Positions 12,351 to 26,199 of a DNA stretch of 64,000 bases are shown here, piece by piece. The stretch lies in contig NC_065877.1 in assembly GCF_933775445.1 (NCBI RefSeq), positions 4,526,001 through 4,590,000 of the forward strand, written 5' to 3'. A program made the position numbers and the translations under genes. This stretch comes from Argentina anserina (lineage: Eukaryota > Streptophyta > Magnoliopsida > Rosales > Rosaceae). How positions within the stretch are numbered: position 1 is the stretch's first letter; every line of letters begins with the position of its first letter. Under the pieces are notes generated by a model that did not search any database, was not told where the DNA came from, and saw only the letters and a list, made by a program, of their open reading frames with translations.

Positions 12351-12647
12351 ATGTATAGGTGAGTATTTCAATGTAGAATCCAATAGGGAAATTGATTAAC
12401 AGTTACTGAATCCTGGTCGTATATGGAGATGCTAGAGAACAACCAAATTAAGAAAAGAAATTAAGCACAAATGAAAGATATTTTTAATTTTTGTAGATTC
12501 CAAAAAGTGGGCTGATTTCATATATAAAGATGATTATGACTCTAAATCCCAGTGAGTTAGCTCATATTTGCGTAACCGAGCCGCGCACGTACATAATACA
12601 CGCAAATTGTACGTGAATGACGATATCATAATGTTGGAACACAATAC

Positions 12648-12856
12648 ATATAGGATTAGGAATCTTAAAACAACGCAGATCACTCCCAACTAATTTCAAA
12701 TTAAGCAGATCACACCGGCCGTTAGAGATATCGGTATTCCCCAATTTTCTGTTAGTCTGTAACCTTCTTGATCCCGACCACCAGTTAATCGATGACTTGT
12801 AAGCAGCATGCAGTGGCCAGTGGGTGGTGCCGCATGCCCTTTGTTTGCTGCGGTCA
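12648..12856 (-). pseudogene. Relic of an acid phosphatase last exon
   Basis: Read on the reverse strand, the block is alignable at DNA level with the last exon of the acid phosphatase gene at 6465-6642. Shared stretches are the acceptor-side (GACCGCAGCAAACAAAGGGCA versus GACGGAAGCTTACAAAGGGCA), ACAAGTCATCGATTA versus ACAAGTCAGCGATTA, GAAGGTTACAG versus GAAGATGGTTACAG, and the end coding for a FKIPNP-like motif. Several indels and frame changes break it. It is best explained as the remnant of a duplicated acid phosphatase gene. No matching first or second exon was found upstream of it. Confidence 0.65.
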
Positions 12857-14944
12857 TGCGATTGATTATTTCATGAAAGCCTAACTATATTAAGTCGAAC
12901 TCCATCGGAAAAAGAAACTGTATATTTGGTACAGATCCACTAGAGACATCCACAGATATTAAGGATTGGTGGGGGTGAAATGCATGCATACATAATCTTC
13001 TTGCGAATTTATATAGGATTTTCACTGGTGCAGAATAAACGCATTGATCCATATATATATATTGTTTTATCCATATATTGAGATAATGCAAAGTAATGCA
13101 CGTATATAATAACATATCTGTAGACTGTACTCACTGTAGGCAAGAGTTGAAAGCTGCTAAAGTCAAAACCCTACCGGAGTATTTTGATATTACACGTACG
13201 AGTGATTGCTCATCATTTATATATTTATATATGAAATCAATTGTTGTATTTGTTAGACTATCGTCTGTCGAATCTGAAATATTCACACTTGAACACTTGG
13301 AATTATCGCACGGTAATTATTATAATTCCCATGGTCGAATCCAGTAACTAGAGAGACGGTATAAACTAACGATCATCACTTCTTCAGCCAGAAGAAAATG
13401 AACTTTTACTCTTCCTAATCCCACGTATGTACCCTTTTTATGTCATTTTAATGATATAGATGATGCATGTTATGAATTAAATCAATTAAACTTTGTAAGT
13501 GGCAGTGACCTGCCTCCTACAGTTTTGGGTTTTGACTTGGGTCTAAAAATATTTGGGCCCAGGGTAGTATTTTATTTTCTGTTTTTTTTTTTGCAGTTTT
13601 TAGCTAGGTTTATTATTAGGCTTGGGACATAAATTAAGACAATAGACATTACCCTCTAATTAAAAATTTTAGTGTCTCTAGGATAGCATCTTCGCGTAAG
13701 GTGATCCCGATAGTGGCAAATAAGTGGTAAGAGTCTATCCTGCCAAGTTTTTGTTCTGAGTATTATCATAGCGATTTTTATGGCTTATAATTTAGAAATT
13801 TCTTTTACTTGGGGTTTTCGTAGTTTTTATGGGGTTTTTCATAGTTCACTTGTATCTTAAGGGTGTTCTATGTTCAACCTATAATCCTACTTAAGGTTAT
13901 TAATGATATATGACGTTATCATCTTCCTCTTAAAAGAAACTCACTGATTAATTAATTATAATCTATGTGATTAGTCATCCATTAGATGTCTCTCCGCAAT
14001 CATCATGAGAAGTATCTACGTACGTACGTGGAACCACATCATCATCCTGACCACAATTTTTGTTTTGATTTGTCTTAAAATTAAGAAGTCTAGCTAGGAG
14101 GAGGGTGGCTTTTGCTTCTGTCACATCTCACCTCAAAATAATCCGTAATCCACAAGTCGTTATCTACTTATGCATGCACTATCTGGTGTTAACATGAATA
14201 CATGATCACGAGTAACCAACGATCTATAATTTACAGCAATAAGCAAATTTAGCAAATACGCTGAGAACAATTTATACCATGTATTTTAGATTGGAAAGAG
14301 AATACGTTCAATTTGAGTCCACATTATAAGAGACGTGGTCGAGCACGGCCAGTCAGAGTTGCTACTTGATCATTACACAGGTCTCAGGACTCACCTCACC
14401 CACGTCGACCCAGAGATACATTTGCAGACCAAATACATTAAAATCGGTTAGTCTGAATTGGCAACCACCAATTAGAGTCGTCGGTGCTTGAAATAATATC
14501 CAGTGTTGAAGTATATTTTTATTATACATGTACGAACAGAAACGACGTATGTATATATGTGTTTTCATCTGAAAGCAAGCTAGTGTATATGGACCTTAAC
14601 CAAAAAAAAACTAGTGTATATGGACCATTCAGAATGCTCAACTGTTCGTATTAGTTCATGAACATGGATTATATATATTTTTTTGGTCGAATACCATGGA
14701 TTATATTTGAACCATTGAGATTTGAGATGAAGTCATAGCATTCGACTATCTCAGGCTCTCAGCGAAGTAGACCATATATGTAAATTGCTATTGGTCTACA
14801 TGTATATGAGAATGCGCCGTGTGAAGTTAGATGAATACATGGCATATATATGGAAACCGATTCAATTCACCAGTGAGCACGCACACCAGCGTTTATTTGT
14901 ACACATGGATTAATTTCTTGAATGAGTGTTAATTATTTGGAAAC

Positions 14945-15117
14945 AAATTTGTCGCTCTATCGTGCACTATCATGCTCACACTATGTCCACCACTTTAAGT
15001 AAATGCTAAGTGTCATTTTTTTTAACAAATTTATAACTATAGTATTATAAAAGACACTTGACATTTATTTAAGATAGTGTGTATGAGGTGGGCATAATAT
15101 AAGTGGACGACAAATTT
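14945..15117. mobile_element. MITE (short inverted-repeat element)
   Basis: Both ends begin AAATTTGTCG and the two halves pair imperfectly along most of the 173 bp. The left half has TCACACTATGTCCACCAC and AAATGCTAAGTGTC; the right half, reverse-complemented, has CACACTATC and AAATGTCAAGTGTC. The whole element could fold into one hairpin. There is no coding capacity. A clear target-site duplication is not visible, so the superfamily is unassigned. Confidence 0.65.
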
Positions 15118-18100
15118 ATTTTTTAATTATTCACTCGAGGTCTGTTAGTCAGGCGAGTGAGGAACTGAGGATTATCTAAAAAACAAAACAGAGAAAAGGA
15201 AGAGAGGTGGCCGGTTAACTAAGATCTTGGACTTGAATTTCGATGGCTAGCAGATTGGGTTATATTTTTGGGGATTTCGTTAAATCAAAGCAAATGAAAA
15301 GAGTGAGAGTTTTCACCTTTTGATTCAAAACCCAACTCCCTTCTCTTCTCTCTTTTTTTCCGGCAAATGGTTTGTTGCCTAGCACCTCTATAACTTTGTT
15401 GCTACCGGAAGCGATAGTCATCTCTCATGAATGAGAACCACACAAGACGGCTTTCTCATCGTGTTTCAATTGCCTAGGTGGTTTGTTTGCATTATGATTT
15501 TGGAGGAAGGAAGTTTGCCTCTTTGATCTCCTATACGCATATTGGGATTTCATGGAATCAATAGCTTCTATATATATATATATATATTGATCTATCTCAT
15601 AATAGAAACTCAAATTTGGTTTCTTTAATCTATGGTTTGAATCTGAGATTGGGTTTTCTTTTTGATGTTATGAAACAATAAATTAGTTTGTTATATGAGA
15701 TTATTGGGTTTGATTATTTTGAAAAGAGATTCAAGAAAGCTAGAAAGTTCACAAAGAAAGAGAAGGACTATGCCGGGAAGAAACTGCGCATGGTTGTTAG
15801 TGACTAGCAGAGCATGGAATATCCTTTTCTTTTGGGGCAAGATTCCTGCCCCATCACCATGTCCCTATTCCACATGTTATCAACTGGACATGACCCAGGC
15901 TTTTCTAATTAGCTAACCTTGCTTCAAAGCAAACCTCCATCACATAGGGCTCTGAACTATTCCAATCTAGATCAGATTACTTTCTCCGATCCACCAAAAA
16001 TCTTCGCTGCCAAGTTCAAAATTCAGACAATCGTAAACAATAAAATTGACGATAAGAGTTCATCAAGTAGGATCCTATATATGTCTTTGAAGGGCTGCTT
16101 TGCTTAATTAGCATGAGTGATCTCAGATATATTGGTCTTCAATTCCACACTTTCACCCTTAACTCCCCAGTTCGCATCGATCCTTTGCACGCACGTGAGG
16201 TACGTCCCTTCTTTATTATGTACATGCACATAACAAGACGATAGATACAAACCAACCTGCAGGTGGCTCCATTTTCCAACAGTGCTACTTATTGTATAAC
16301 TGCAACTGCTAAATGCTGTCCTTCTCCATCATTGACTTGTCCAGGGTTCCAAGCCATGTGGTTCTGATTAATACGATCCATTGACAAAGACACAATGTGT
16401 TCCAAACCAAAAATATTTGAAGTTAAATGCCATTGCTAGCGCTTCCTTCGCATGATTGTTCACTTTCAGGTTTGTATATGTATGAACCATGCAGCTACTT
16501 GATGCCTCGCACATGGACGTCCACAAAGCCACTGTACAGCATGCTGCGGCAACTGTAGAAGACGTACTTGCCAAACGTTAACGTGCTTCTGTAGCAGTGA
16601 GACTCTGATTGCAAACGCAATGAATTAAGCTCGAGAAAGATGTACGTAATTTAGTTTGGGTAGAAGTGGAGAGAATTTCCCCTGCATTCACTACATGAGT
16701 CAAGATGCCTCCACAGCTTCATGCATTCATGTGTTTTGCCCTTTCTTTGAAATGCTCGTGAAAATCATGAAAATGACTCCGTAGTATATGTGATCCGTTT
16801 CATGCTATGCAACACGGAATATTGTGGTTTATGATTGATTTTACTGCTCAACTCCCACGTACTCACATACACATCACGAGTCACGACTGCAAGATTTCGT
16901 GATGCATTGCATCCAACGTTGTACCTTTGATTATTTATGTGATTATGTGTGTGATAAATGGTCTCAACAAGACAATAACGCGAAGTGGAGAGGTATACAA
17001 CTCTAAAAATAAAACATGTTAAATTCATCAATTAAGAGAGAATTCAGAGGAGATAGCAAAAAACAAAGTGTGGTGCCGACTTCTTGGTCTTCTCAAAGAC
17101 TAATGAATTCACAAGTTAGAATTAGACAAGCAATTGCTAGGTTGGTTGGAGGTGTGCAAGTCAAGAATATAGACGGACGTCGCTGTTAATTCATGTAGCT
17201 CTCCGGCCAGTTGTTGTGAATTAAGTTATTGATCGAAGTATGGTATCTATCTTCGTTAATGGTTTTATTCGAGGAAGCATGAGGCATCACATGGCTCATG
17301 CTCCTGGTCTCGTTGGTATATATGTTAGTTGGTCCATACTTATGTATAGCTATAAGTCTAGGACTGATCGAACGCATCGTTTTCGCATCTGGTCCAGTGA
17401 TATTGGGAGGGCTGGTGAATTGAGATAACCTTTCTGATATCTGAATCGATCGACTGGTACGTGGCCAGAACCAGTGGAGAAATCTGGGTGAAATGGGCCA
17501 CTCATGCCCCCATTAAAGCTCAGGCAACTACTGCAGATAATAGAATGCGATACATCATATACTGCTGCTTGTTCTTTTATGGCCGGAAATGCAGACAATA
17601 TATGGATTGTGATATGGTATAGCGTGCTCCGTCACTTTCTTGAATTGCTCTACCATAATTAAGCAGATTATAGTGCAAGAAGATAGAGGAAGAAGATGAG
17701 TTTACAGGTAGACTGATCAGTATATATGAAGGAGGAGATAACGTTTTACAGGTCAAGATGATCAGTATGTAGGGGTTTCCACACACACGAAAAAAAAAAG
17801 AGTGTGGCTTTTCAATAATTACAACCATATTAAAATTTGAAACAATCGATTAACCCATTGGGATTTCTTCTATGATGGCTATAGAAAAACCTTTAATTTG
17901 CATATCAAGATCTGTAGCTGTGGACTCGGTCGGCTACAAGAACAATATCATCCAGTCTTTTGTAGGTAGCTAGAACCTTCATGATCTCTAATGACAAAAT
18001 CAACAGCAATTCTTCCATGATGAATAAAATGGAACATTTTATAAACTGGTAATTTGAAAGAGAAGAACGAGAATGCATGATAGAGACACTATTATGTTCG

Positions 18101-20070
18101 AATTTTCCACTTGGGTAGTTAACCAACTTCGGAAAATTCTATGTTGCACCGCTATATGTGTGCAGCGTCACTAATTCACCACAAACACACCTCACACACT
18201 CTAAGTGTATTTCAAGACAGCCCTCTATTCACCGTCAAATTTGATATATGTATTATATGCACCGCTGCACAACAGCTAAACTCACCCAAATTCTACTATA
18301 AATGCTAAGAGAATCTACCTACTCAAATAAATATAGTCATTTTAATCGTCAAGCTAATACCCTATATATTATCGTTTGGGGTTGGTTGGAGGTTAGTCGT
18401 GGATCTTTCGTGAAGAGTGTGTAATTACCAAATATCAAATACCAAGTACGTCTTCTGAGGTAGGTCCAATTATATCAATAGATATAAGCAGGTCCATATA
18501 ATCAAATGTATGGCTTGCAATTCGAGTTTGCAAATGATTAATTCTGAAGCCAAACACCTTTAAGATACCATCTAATTTAGGAAAAGAATTAAAGAAATGT
18601 AACTCTATAGTAAATGAGAATGTACAAATATATACTCAATTTGTAACCAATATTTCTCATCAAACTCGAACAATTTTTAGATAACTCCTAAGATCTTAAT
18701 GACGTCAATTCGAGTTAATTGTAAAATGAGATCGAACTTGAGCTTCTAAGCTTTCGATACATGAAGTTATCAAACATAAGTGCAAAACATAAAGATTAGG
18801 AAAGTCGATTTGCCATGAAAATCACGTAACAAGTTTGAAGGACAATGATGACAAGTGCAAGTAAATCATGTGTTGCCTGTTTTTCCTTTTAGTTTGATAA
18901 AATTGTGGATACCAATTGGTCCACCGTCACATGTTTAGAAACCGGAACGCATGGGCCAACGTCAATGGTGAAAAGTGATCGTCAATCTATGACACTCCAC
19001 CAATGCATAGGAATCCAAATTACAACCAGCAACTATAGGCCACGGTGTTACATTGCATTATTGATACTTCAATTATATCCACCTATACATTAGGAGTTTA
19101 GGTTCCATTTTACGAGTAGAATCTTCGATATGAACTTGCAAGACATATGGGAGCCAACAGGATTGTAGGTTCTCAAGTATTGATATATGATTTGAGATGA
19201 GCATTAGCAAATGTTACTCAAGTGGATGGTTTGTTTGGAATATAAAAAACTGCTCAAGTTCAATACAACGTTCTAAGTCACTCGATTATCACCTATCATA
19301 CATTTGAAAAACTACCATGTGTTACACATTGCAACTTTAGTGAGTTGGTGTATTTTTTTTTCACTTTGGCCTAAAATTCTCATAGCTCATTAAATATTGA
19401 TGAGATTAGTTAGGCTTTGAATGATGAAGATGGCTGAAAAGTCCAAAACCACAGTGACAATTTCCATCAATGTACCGATATATTTTAACCCCCGCCCAAT
19501 ATATCTTCAACGACTAAATTTGCTCGAAATTGAGGTCGGAAATCATACAAATTACTACATCAGAGTACCAAGTAAATATCACTTTTATAAGTGAGAAAAA
19601 TTTCAGAGGTTGCGTTTCACTTATGTAACGCGTATATTGTAATCAAAGTATTTGATGTTTTTTTTTTTCAAAAGGATGTGGCATATCGGAGTCGTACCTC
19701 TTTACAAGTCATCTCTTCGAGATGTTTGACGGTCTCTGTAGAGGGGTTGACTCTCTCAGCACATAGGACATCATCCATAAGGTTTCGAAGTCGAGACATT
19801 GCTTAAGTCATAGCAGTCTGTTACCATTGCATGCATCCGCCGATATATTGTAATGAGAGTATTTGATTTTTTTTTTCTCAAAAGGATTTGAGTATTTGAT
19901 GTTTCCAGTTACTAGATTAAAATTATGCGTATGATATATTAAAAAAGAAAAGAAAAACAGAACTAAAGTAATGATCATGTGTAGGTGTGAGTTGAATGCC
20001 TTTGTGAGAAAACCGCGGATCTTAACCATCACCATGTCTCTCATTTCTCTACTCCCCAACAGATCTCATC

Positions 20071-20073
<3 letters not shown>

Positions 20074-20107
<34 letters not shown>
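20074..20107 (+). repeat. (CT)n microsatellite upstream of the BPP-like gene
   Basis: An uninterrupted CT dinucleotide run lies about 200 bp upstream of the start codon at 20307, with further CTCTCT tracts at 20160 and 20184. It probably sits in the promoter or 5' leader. Confidence 0.9.
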
Positions 20108-20111
<4 letters not shown>

Positions 20112-20306
20112 CACACATGACGTAAAAGCCAAGCACCATTAACAACCAAGCCGGCCAGCTCTCTCTCAATGACTCGCTGTCACTCTCTCTCTCTACAATC
20201 GCCTCGCTCGATTACCATAGATCTCAATCTCCCTCTCAATTGCAACGCTGAGCAATGTTGTCGTCGGAAATGAGAATCGTAGCGTGAAGAGGACTGTTTT
20301 CCGGCG

Positions 20307-23300
20307 ATGATGAACCGGAATGTGAGGGAGTCTCTGATCAACGGGAGGAACTTTCCGGCGTCGCAGAACCACCGGCGAGGCGGCAGCTTGAATCTGGCCG
20401 TGCTTTCTTCGAACATGAAGAAGGAGCAGTACCACGACGAGAGCAGCACCTTGGATCTCTTCTCCAAGAGCCGCCGCACTCTCTCCGTCGCTTCCTCCGA
20501 CGAGTCCTCCGACGGTATAATCACCACTTCATTATTTCATTCGCTCATTGCTATTGTTCTTTTACAGAAATGTCCTTCCACGTTTGTGGTATCCATTGTT
20601 CTGTATGGAGGGCAATTCGGTCATTTCGGAGAATTACCCGCCGATTTGTCGGCATCTACTCCGAGACGAGTGGATTTAGAATTTAGATAGATTGATATGT
20701 CCAAACCGAAAATGATTGAGCATCAAAAACGGTGTCGTTTAGCTCGATTTGGTTGAGCTGTGTTAGATTTGAGATTGATTTTGTTTGTTACTGTGATTTG
20801 ATTGTGGTAAATAGTTTCGGTGAAATTGGGGAGGCTATCAGTTGGATCAGGCAAAGTGGGAGGAAGGACTGGGATTGATGATCTGCTGTCGTCAGCAGAT
20901 GGTGGGAAGCACGATTATGATTGGTAAAGTCTGAATCTTTTGCTTCTTGATTTTTTTGTTGTATTTGAATATATATATAGGTAGAGTCTCTATCTTCCTG
21001 ACCCATATGGTTTTCTTATTAGGATTAAAGATAGTTTCTTGCTAATATGTATGATGATATAAGATTAAAGTAGTGATGATTGCTTTTGTTAAATTTATAC
21101 CTGAATCTGCAGTTTTGGGAAGGACAAGGCAAGATAAGCATCCCCTTTAGAATCACAAATTAAAGTTGATTGTGTGAATAATCAAGTAGACAACTTGCGA
21201 AAATGAAAGAACATAGAATTTATGGACTCTTAGACTGTTTGTGCATCTCGTATTGTCAGCATTTCAATTGTCATTTGCATCTCTGCCAAGTTGTGGTAAT
21301 GTTTGATCAAGTATTAGGCTTGTGAAGTAGGAAGTAGGATATTGATGATATTTGTTCTCTTGAAGACTGTGGGATAGGTCGTCTCCTTGGTGAGGAAATT
21401 ACTGTGAGAGATACCTCAAACCATAGAACAAGCATCCTTCAATATATAGATTGAATGAAGTGTATATTCCAGCTTAATACAAATTGATTTCATGTTAGCA
21501 TACTTATGCTTTGTCCAATTAATTTGTAATAGCCTGGCCAGTTCAAATGTGCCCGATACTCTGCTAGGATCCTTGTTATCTTTATGTCCTGAGATGGTTA
21601 TGAAAGGCTCAAGCCAAGAATTTGATAGATTTAGTTCCTTGTATGAAGTTGGTATTCAGTAAGAGTACATGTGTCTGAATTTTTCTTCCTTCAACTTTCT
21701 GTCATCAGGCTTCTCACTCCTCCAGAAACTCCACTTTTCCCTACTTCAGAAGGAAGTGAATCTCAGCCAACCTTAGCTGCTGCAAAAGGCAGTGCTTTAA
21801 TTAGATCAACTTCCTCGGCCAAGCCCTCGAGGGTATGTTCTGCTGCATTGACTTTATCCATGTTCCATTTGAGTTTTGGTCCATGCTATCGAGTTCATAT
21901 ATGCTTTTTCTCATCTCGTGTCTCTGTTTCAGCTTTCAGTTTCACAATCTGAGAGTAACCATTCATCAAGACCAGCTAGAAGCAGCTCAGTTACTCGCTC
22001 CTCAATCTCTTCTTCACAGTACAACAACTATTCCTCAAACAGAAATTCCAATTTCCTTAACACGAGCTCAGCTTCAGTTTCATCTTACAGTAGACCATCA
22101 TCCCCCATTACCCGCTCTCCATCTACTGCAAGACCTTCCACTCCAACCTCTCGTCCATCACTATCACGACCCTCAACACCCTCTAGAACTCGTAGTGTTC
22201 CAACTAGCTCTTCTATTGAGAGACCTCGGTCAGTGGCTGGCTCAAGACCCTCCACTCCTAGTTCTAGGCCACAGATTCCTGCAAACTTGAGTTCACCAGC
22301 TGCTCGGACACCTTCTCGTCCATCTACCCCCACTCGTCGGCATTCATTGCCTTCGTTGTCTCCAGCATCAACTCCTTCACCTTCACCTGGGCGTCTTTCA
22401 AATGGACGCACTCCAGCACCTACATCCCGACCAAGCTCACCAAGCCCACGTGTCCGTCCCCCACCACAGCCCATTGTTCCCCATGATTTTCCTCTTGATA
22501 CACCGCCAAACCTTAGAACGACCTTACCAGACAGGCCAATTTCTGCTGGTAGGTCTCGGCCTGGTGCTGCTGTAGCAGTGAAGGGAAAATTAGAAACCCC
22601 AGCTGCCGTGGTTGTTCCAAGAAGACAGTCATCACCCATTGTTTCAAGGGGAAGACTCACAGAGGCCCCTGGAAGAAGCCGTGTACTTTCTAATGGGCAC
22701 CATGATGTTCTTGAGCCTAGAAAGGCCCAACATCTCCCTGACCTGGGCATGCGGAAGCCTGTGAAGACTTCATCAACAACAGCTACAGACAACACTGGAT
22801 TTGGGAGGAATATCTCGAAAAAATCTCTTGATATGGCAATCCGGCATATGGTATGTATACACTTCCTTAACATCCTATGAATGAATTTTTTGATTGTTAC
22901 AGAAACTGTGGTCCCGGACCATCAAGTAAGGAATTATTTGAAGTGCTGGAGGAGACTCATTTACGTAGTTTATTCCAGAAACATACTTAATCATATTCTT
23001 AGTGCTGTCTGTTTATCACTATCGTCGTGTTATATCCACAGAATCATTGTTATGAGTTCTGAATTAACTAACAGCTTTATACACCATGAATGCACAAGAT
23101 TAGAATGTAAACTGTGTTACAAATATTTAGATAGAAAGATGTAGAATTGCTTTGTAAAATTTATCCAGCATCTTTCTTGTATAGTTTACTTATGCTATAG
23201 CCTATAGATTGTAGTTACTGATCTCTATCTGATGTAGGATATCAAGAATGGATCAGGAAACAGTCGCCAACTTTCAGGCAGCACCCTTTTCCCTCAAAGC

Positions 23301-23645
23301 ATTCGGTCTGGCACTCCCAAGACACAGTCTGTTCGCACATTGAGTTCATCAGCATCAGTGAACATGAATGGAGGCCTGCAATCCAGAAGTAATGGATATG
23401 CTTACGAGAATGGAAACAACATGAATAGGCCTGTAGAAAATGGAACTGAAACAAATGGTGGTGGACGCTATTCTGCAAAACTGACTGATGTGGACATCTA
23501 TGAGAGCTCTCGCTATGATGCAATATTACTTAAAGAAGACCTGAAGAACACAAACTGGCTGCACAGTTTGGATGATAAATTGGATGAAGGGCCCATCTTT
23601 GATAATGGATTTGAGCATCTGCCTGAACCATTCAGCCTCTTATAA
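20307..23645 (+). CDS. Basic Ser/Pro-rich protein (BPP-like, putative microtubule-binding)
   Basis: Five exons (20307-20514, 20815-20923, 21709-21832, 21933-22850, 23238-23645) join to 588 residues, all with GT/AG borders. The N-terminal third contains a short conserved part (DDLLSS, then WLLTPPETPLFPT). The middle is a long low-complexity basic region of repeated SRPSTP, RPSSP and TRSPS units. The C-terminal part has the conserved SLDMAIRHMDIKNG, LTDVDIYESSRYDAILLKED and NTNWLHSLDD motifs. This layout matches plant proline-rich proteins such as At3g08670, At2g40070 and At3g09000. As I recall, members of that group (BASIC PROLINE-RICH PROTEINs) bind microtubules, and the disordered basic repeats suit that, but function here is inference. 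The start is the first of two adjacent ATGs. Intron 2 is 785 bp, and CT-rich tracts precede the start. The gene is followed on the same strand by the LRR receptor kinase, as in Arabidopsis. Confidence 0.9.
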
Positions 23646-26148
23646 CATCTGATTAGTAAGTGGTGTTTATTGATTTCCTTAGATTGTATGGGTTCTTTTA
23701 TATGGATGAATCACTTAAAACAGGAAGCATGTAAAAGATAGTACTTGCCTCCTGCTGTGAAATCAATGAATTTATTGTGGATCTTCTATATTTACATATA
23801 GTTAGCAGAAATCGTGCCTCAGTGAATTTCTTGTATGATTATATACTTCAAATACCTGTTTAGCAGGCTGTAAGATTCTTTCTGGTTGCTAGTTTCACTG
23901 CCGACTCGTAGGCGTCGCTTTTAGGTTCTTGTTTTCCTTCACCTGCTTAATTTCATTATTCTTCCATTCCTAAAACGAAGAAATTGGATTGGTTCACTTC
24001 ACGTCTAATAATCTTGTTCTTGTTAGAGTAAGGTCTTTGTTATATTGATAACTGGAAAGCCTATATGATTAGTTGGCTAACTGATCGAATAGAAGAGAAA
24101 TGCCTACCTATCTTAGTTCTAACTCATCTTGTTACCACCCCTCCCCTCCCCTCCCAGTCACCAGTAACCAGAAGGTTTGAGTCGCATACATCATCGACTG
24201 GAGACAATTAGGCTGCTTCGTGCTTGCATTCCTTTCTGACTTTAATCGCCTTGAGAAACCAGGAGTCTTGAAATGGACTAAAAGTTCACCATCAAAGCTC
24301 AATTAGCATGCCGGGTTAGATTAAAGAAGTCATTACATCAGATTCAGTCTCAGTCTGTGTATGAATATCTGATGATGGAATACTATCCAGTCTAACCAAA
24401 CTCAAGGACCACCCCAACAGTCCACGGTCCTAAACACACTTGAAGAAAAGTCTGGAACTTTTTTTTTTTTGATATTTCTGTTTTTTCATCATCCCATACT
24501 CTGAACAAAATAACAACTCCTGGATCCCTATTTCGAAATCCAAATCATGCAAAAAAAAAAAACTCCTGGATTTGAATGTCCTCCATTTTCAGGCTAGCAT
24601 CAAGAGAATGTGCTTCAACTCACATTCCAACAGAAACTATTTCCATGAAAAAATAGGGTTCTGTATCGAAAATCAGTACTGGTTAGAATTGTCTCTGCCT
24701 CACGGGAGTTTGTTTTTTTTCTTCCATGATTCTAGAATCCCAGTTCTGCCACTTAGAAAATAGACGACAAGAAGTAGCTATCTAGGTATCTGATTGTGTA
24801 GTTCGTCTCTATTTGGGTAAAGTCTAACTGTATATTCGTCACTTTGGTGCAACTTCCGAGTGCCGTTTGTCCATATGTACGGGTAGAGCATTCCCGACTT
24901 GCATATGTACAATGAAATTAAATATTTCGTTTTCAACAACTAGTTATTCTCTATCTTTTTCATTCACGTCTAAAACACAACAAAATCTATGAAATTGTTG
25001 ATCGTTTCATCTTAGTAATCTGCCACTAACTTCTTCTGTAGCTTACTAGCTCTATCTCTTAAGGAGGAAAATTGTATTTAAAGGGTTGTTTTAGGAGTGA
25101 CTTAGGAGTCAACTCATGACCCATTCCCAAATAATTATCCCCTTAACTCAACCACCTCTTGTGTCAAATGTTAATTAGTGCAAAGTAACAACTCTGAAGT
25201 CATTGCTTACTGAAAGAATTATATAGAAGATAGTCATGATACAGATGATAACAACTCACCTAATGAACACACATTATTGGCTTTGCCAAATTAGTGAAGT
25301 AACAGTCATTGGCTTTTACCAAAGGAATTTCCCTTCTTTTCTTGACAACTTTGATGTGTGAATCACTGCTCCTTTTCATGCATATTTGATGCTTCGGTGA
25401 AAACTTGTTATGTTGTTATCCATATATTGTCCCGAAAAAAGCAATGAAACCATGTTTGGCTTTTATTCTATGTTGGACCATTTGGATTTTGGACGATGCA
25501 TCTATTAATTCTTGGCTAATATTAGGCTCCCTTTAGAATTTGGAAGTAACATCACGTGATTTTAGTCTAAAACTAGGTTAGCTTTTCTTTTTGTTTTCAT
25601 AAGGTAGGGTATGGTAACATGTGGATTTCTCAAAGAAAATACTAATTCAGTAGTAAATTATTCTTTTTACCGTCGTCCGATCATTGGATTCGAAAGTAAA
25701 ACTCTTTGTCAATATGTTACATTTATTCAAATTCGTTAGTATTTCAGAGATTTATGATTTTGTCACATTATTTGAACTTCGTATAAGTAATTAGTTTAAC
25801 CATGAATGCTACATAACAAAAGCACAATACACATCAACATAACATTGAATGCTTGGGACCTTGGGGTGCAAATCGACATAATAATAGAGTTCGTTGGATA
25901 TCAAATAGAATTAAACCATTTTACTCTTCGAAAAACAAAAGATAACGGGAAGGATAATAGCACCAAACTTTGTAAAGAGAAACAGATACAGTGCCATGAA
26001 AATAGAACAAGTATAAAGAAGGAGGTGCAGTCATCAACATCATCGTCGAGATCTGCGTGCTAATACATATAGGCTCCGTTATCTTCACGTTGAAGCTTAA
26101 ACAATTAACGCCCAGTTGTAGAGTAAGTGAGAGTAACTACGTAGTTCC

Positions 26149-26199
<51 letters not shown>

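Larger units (their letters stand above)
12857..20306. other. Long gene-poor stretch
   Basis: About 7.4 kb without a supportable protein-coding gene. ORFs are under 90 residues and show no domain. It contains a MITE at 14945-15117, an (AT)n run near 15570-15588, a 43-bp duplicated segment (19634-19677 and 19845-19887) and, at its right end, a (CT)n tract in the presumed leader of the next gene. Around 13540-13935 the sequence ends in a TTAATGATATATGACG-like stretch that could be a retroposon tail, but no duplication was found. Confidence 0.5.

Noticed and set aside
13540..13935. LINE/SINE-like tail on the + strand
   Set aside because: Only an impression from the TTAATGATATATGACG end; no A-tail, duplication or ORF to support it.
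16368..16574. Reverse ORF with FNFKYFWFGTHCVF
   Set aside because: Short, no family match I can name, no splice partners found; probably chance.
22085..22873. 262-residue reverse-strand ORF
   Set aside because: It is the antisense shadow of the Ser/Pro-rich exon 4 of the BPP-like gene; low complexity keeps the opposite frame open.
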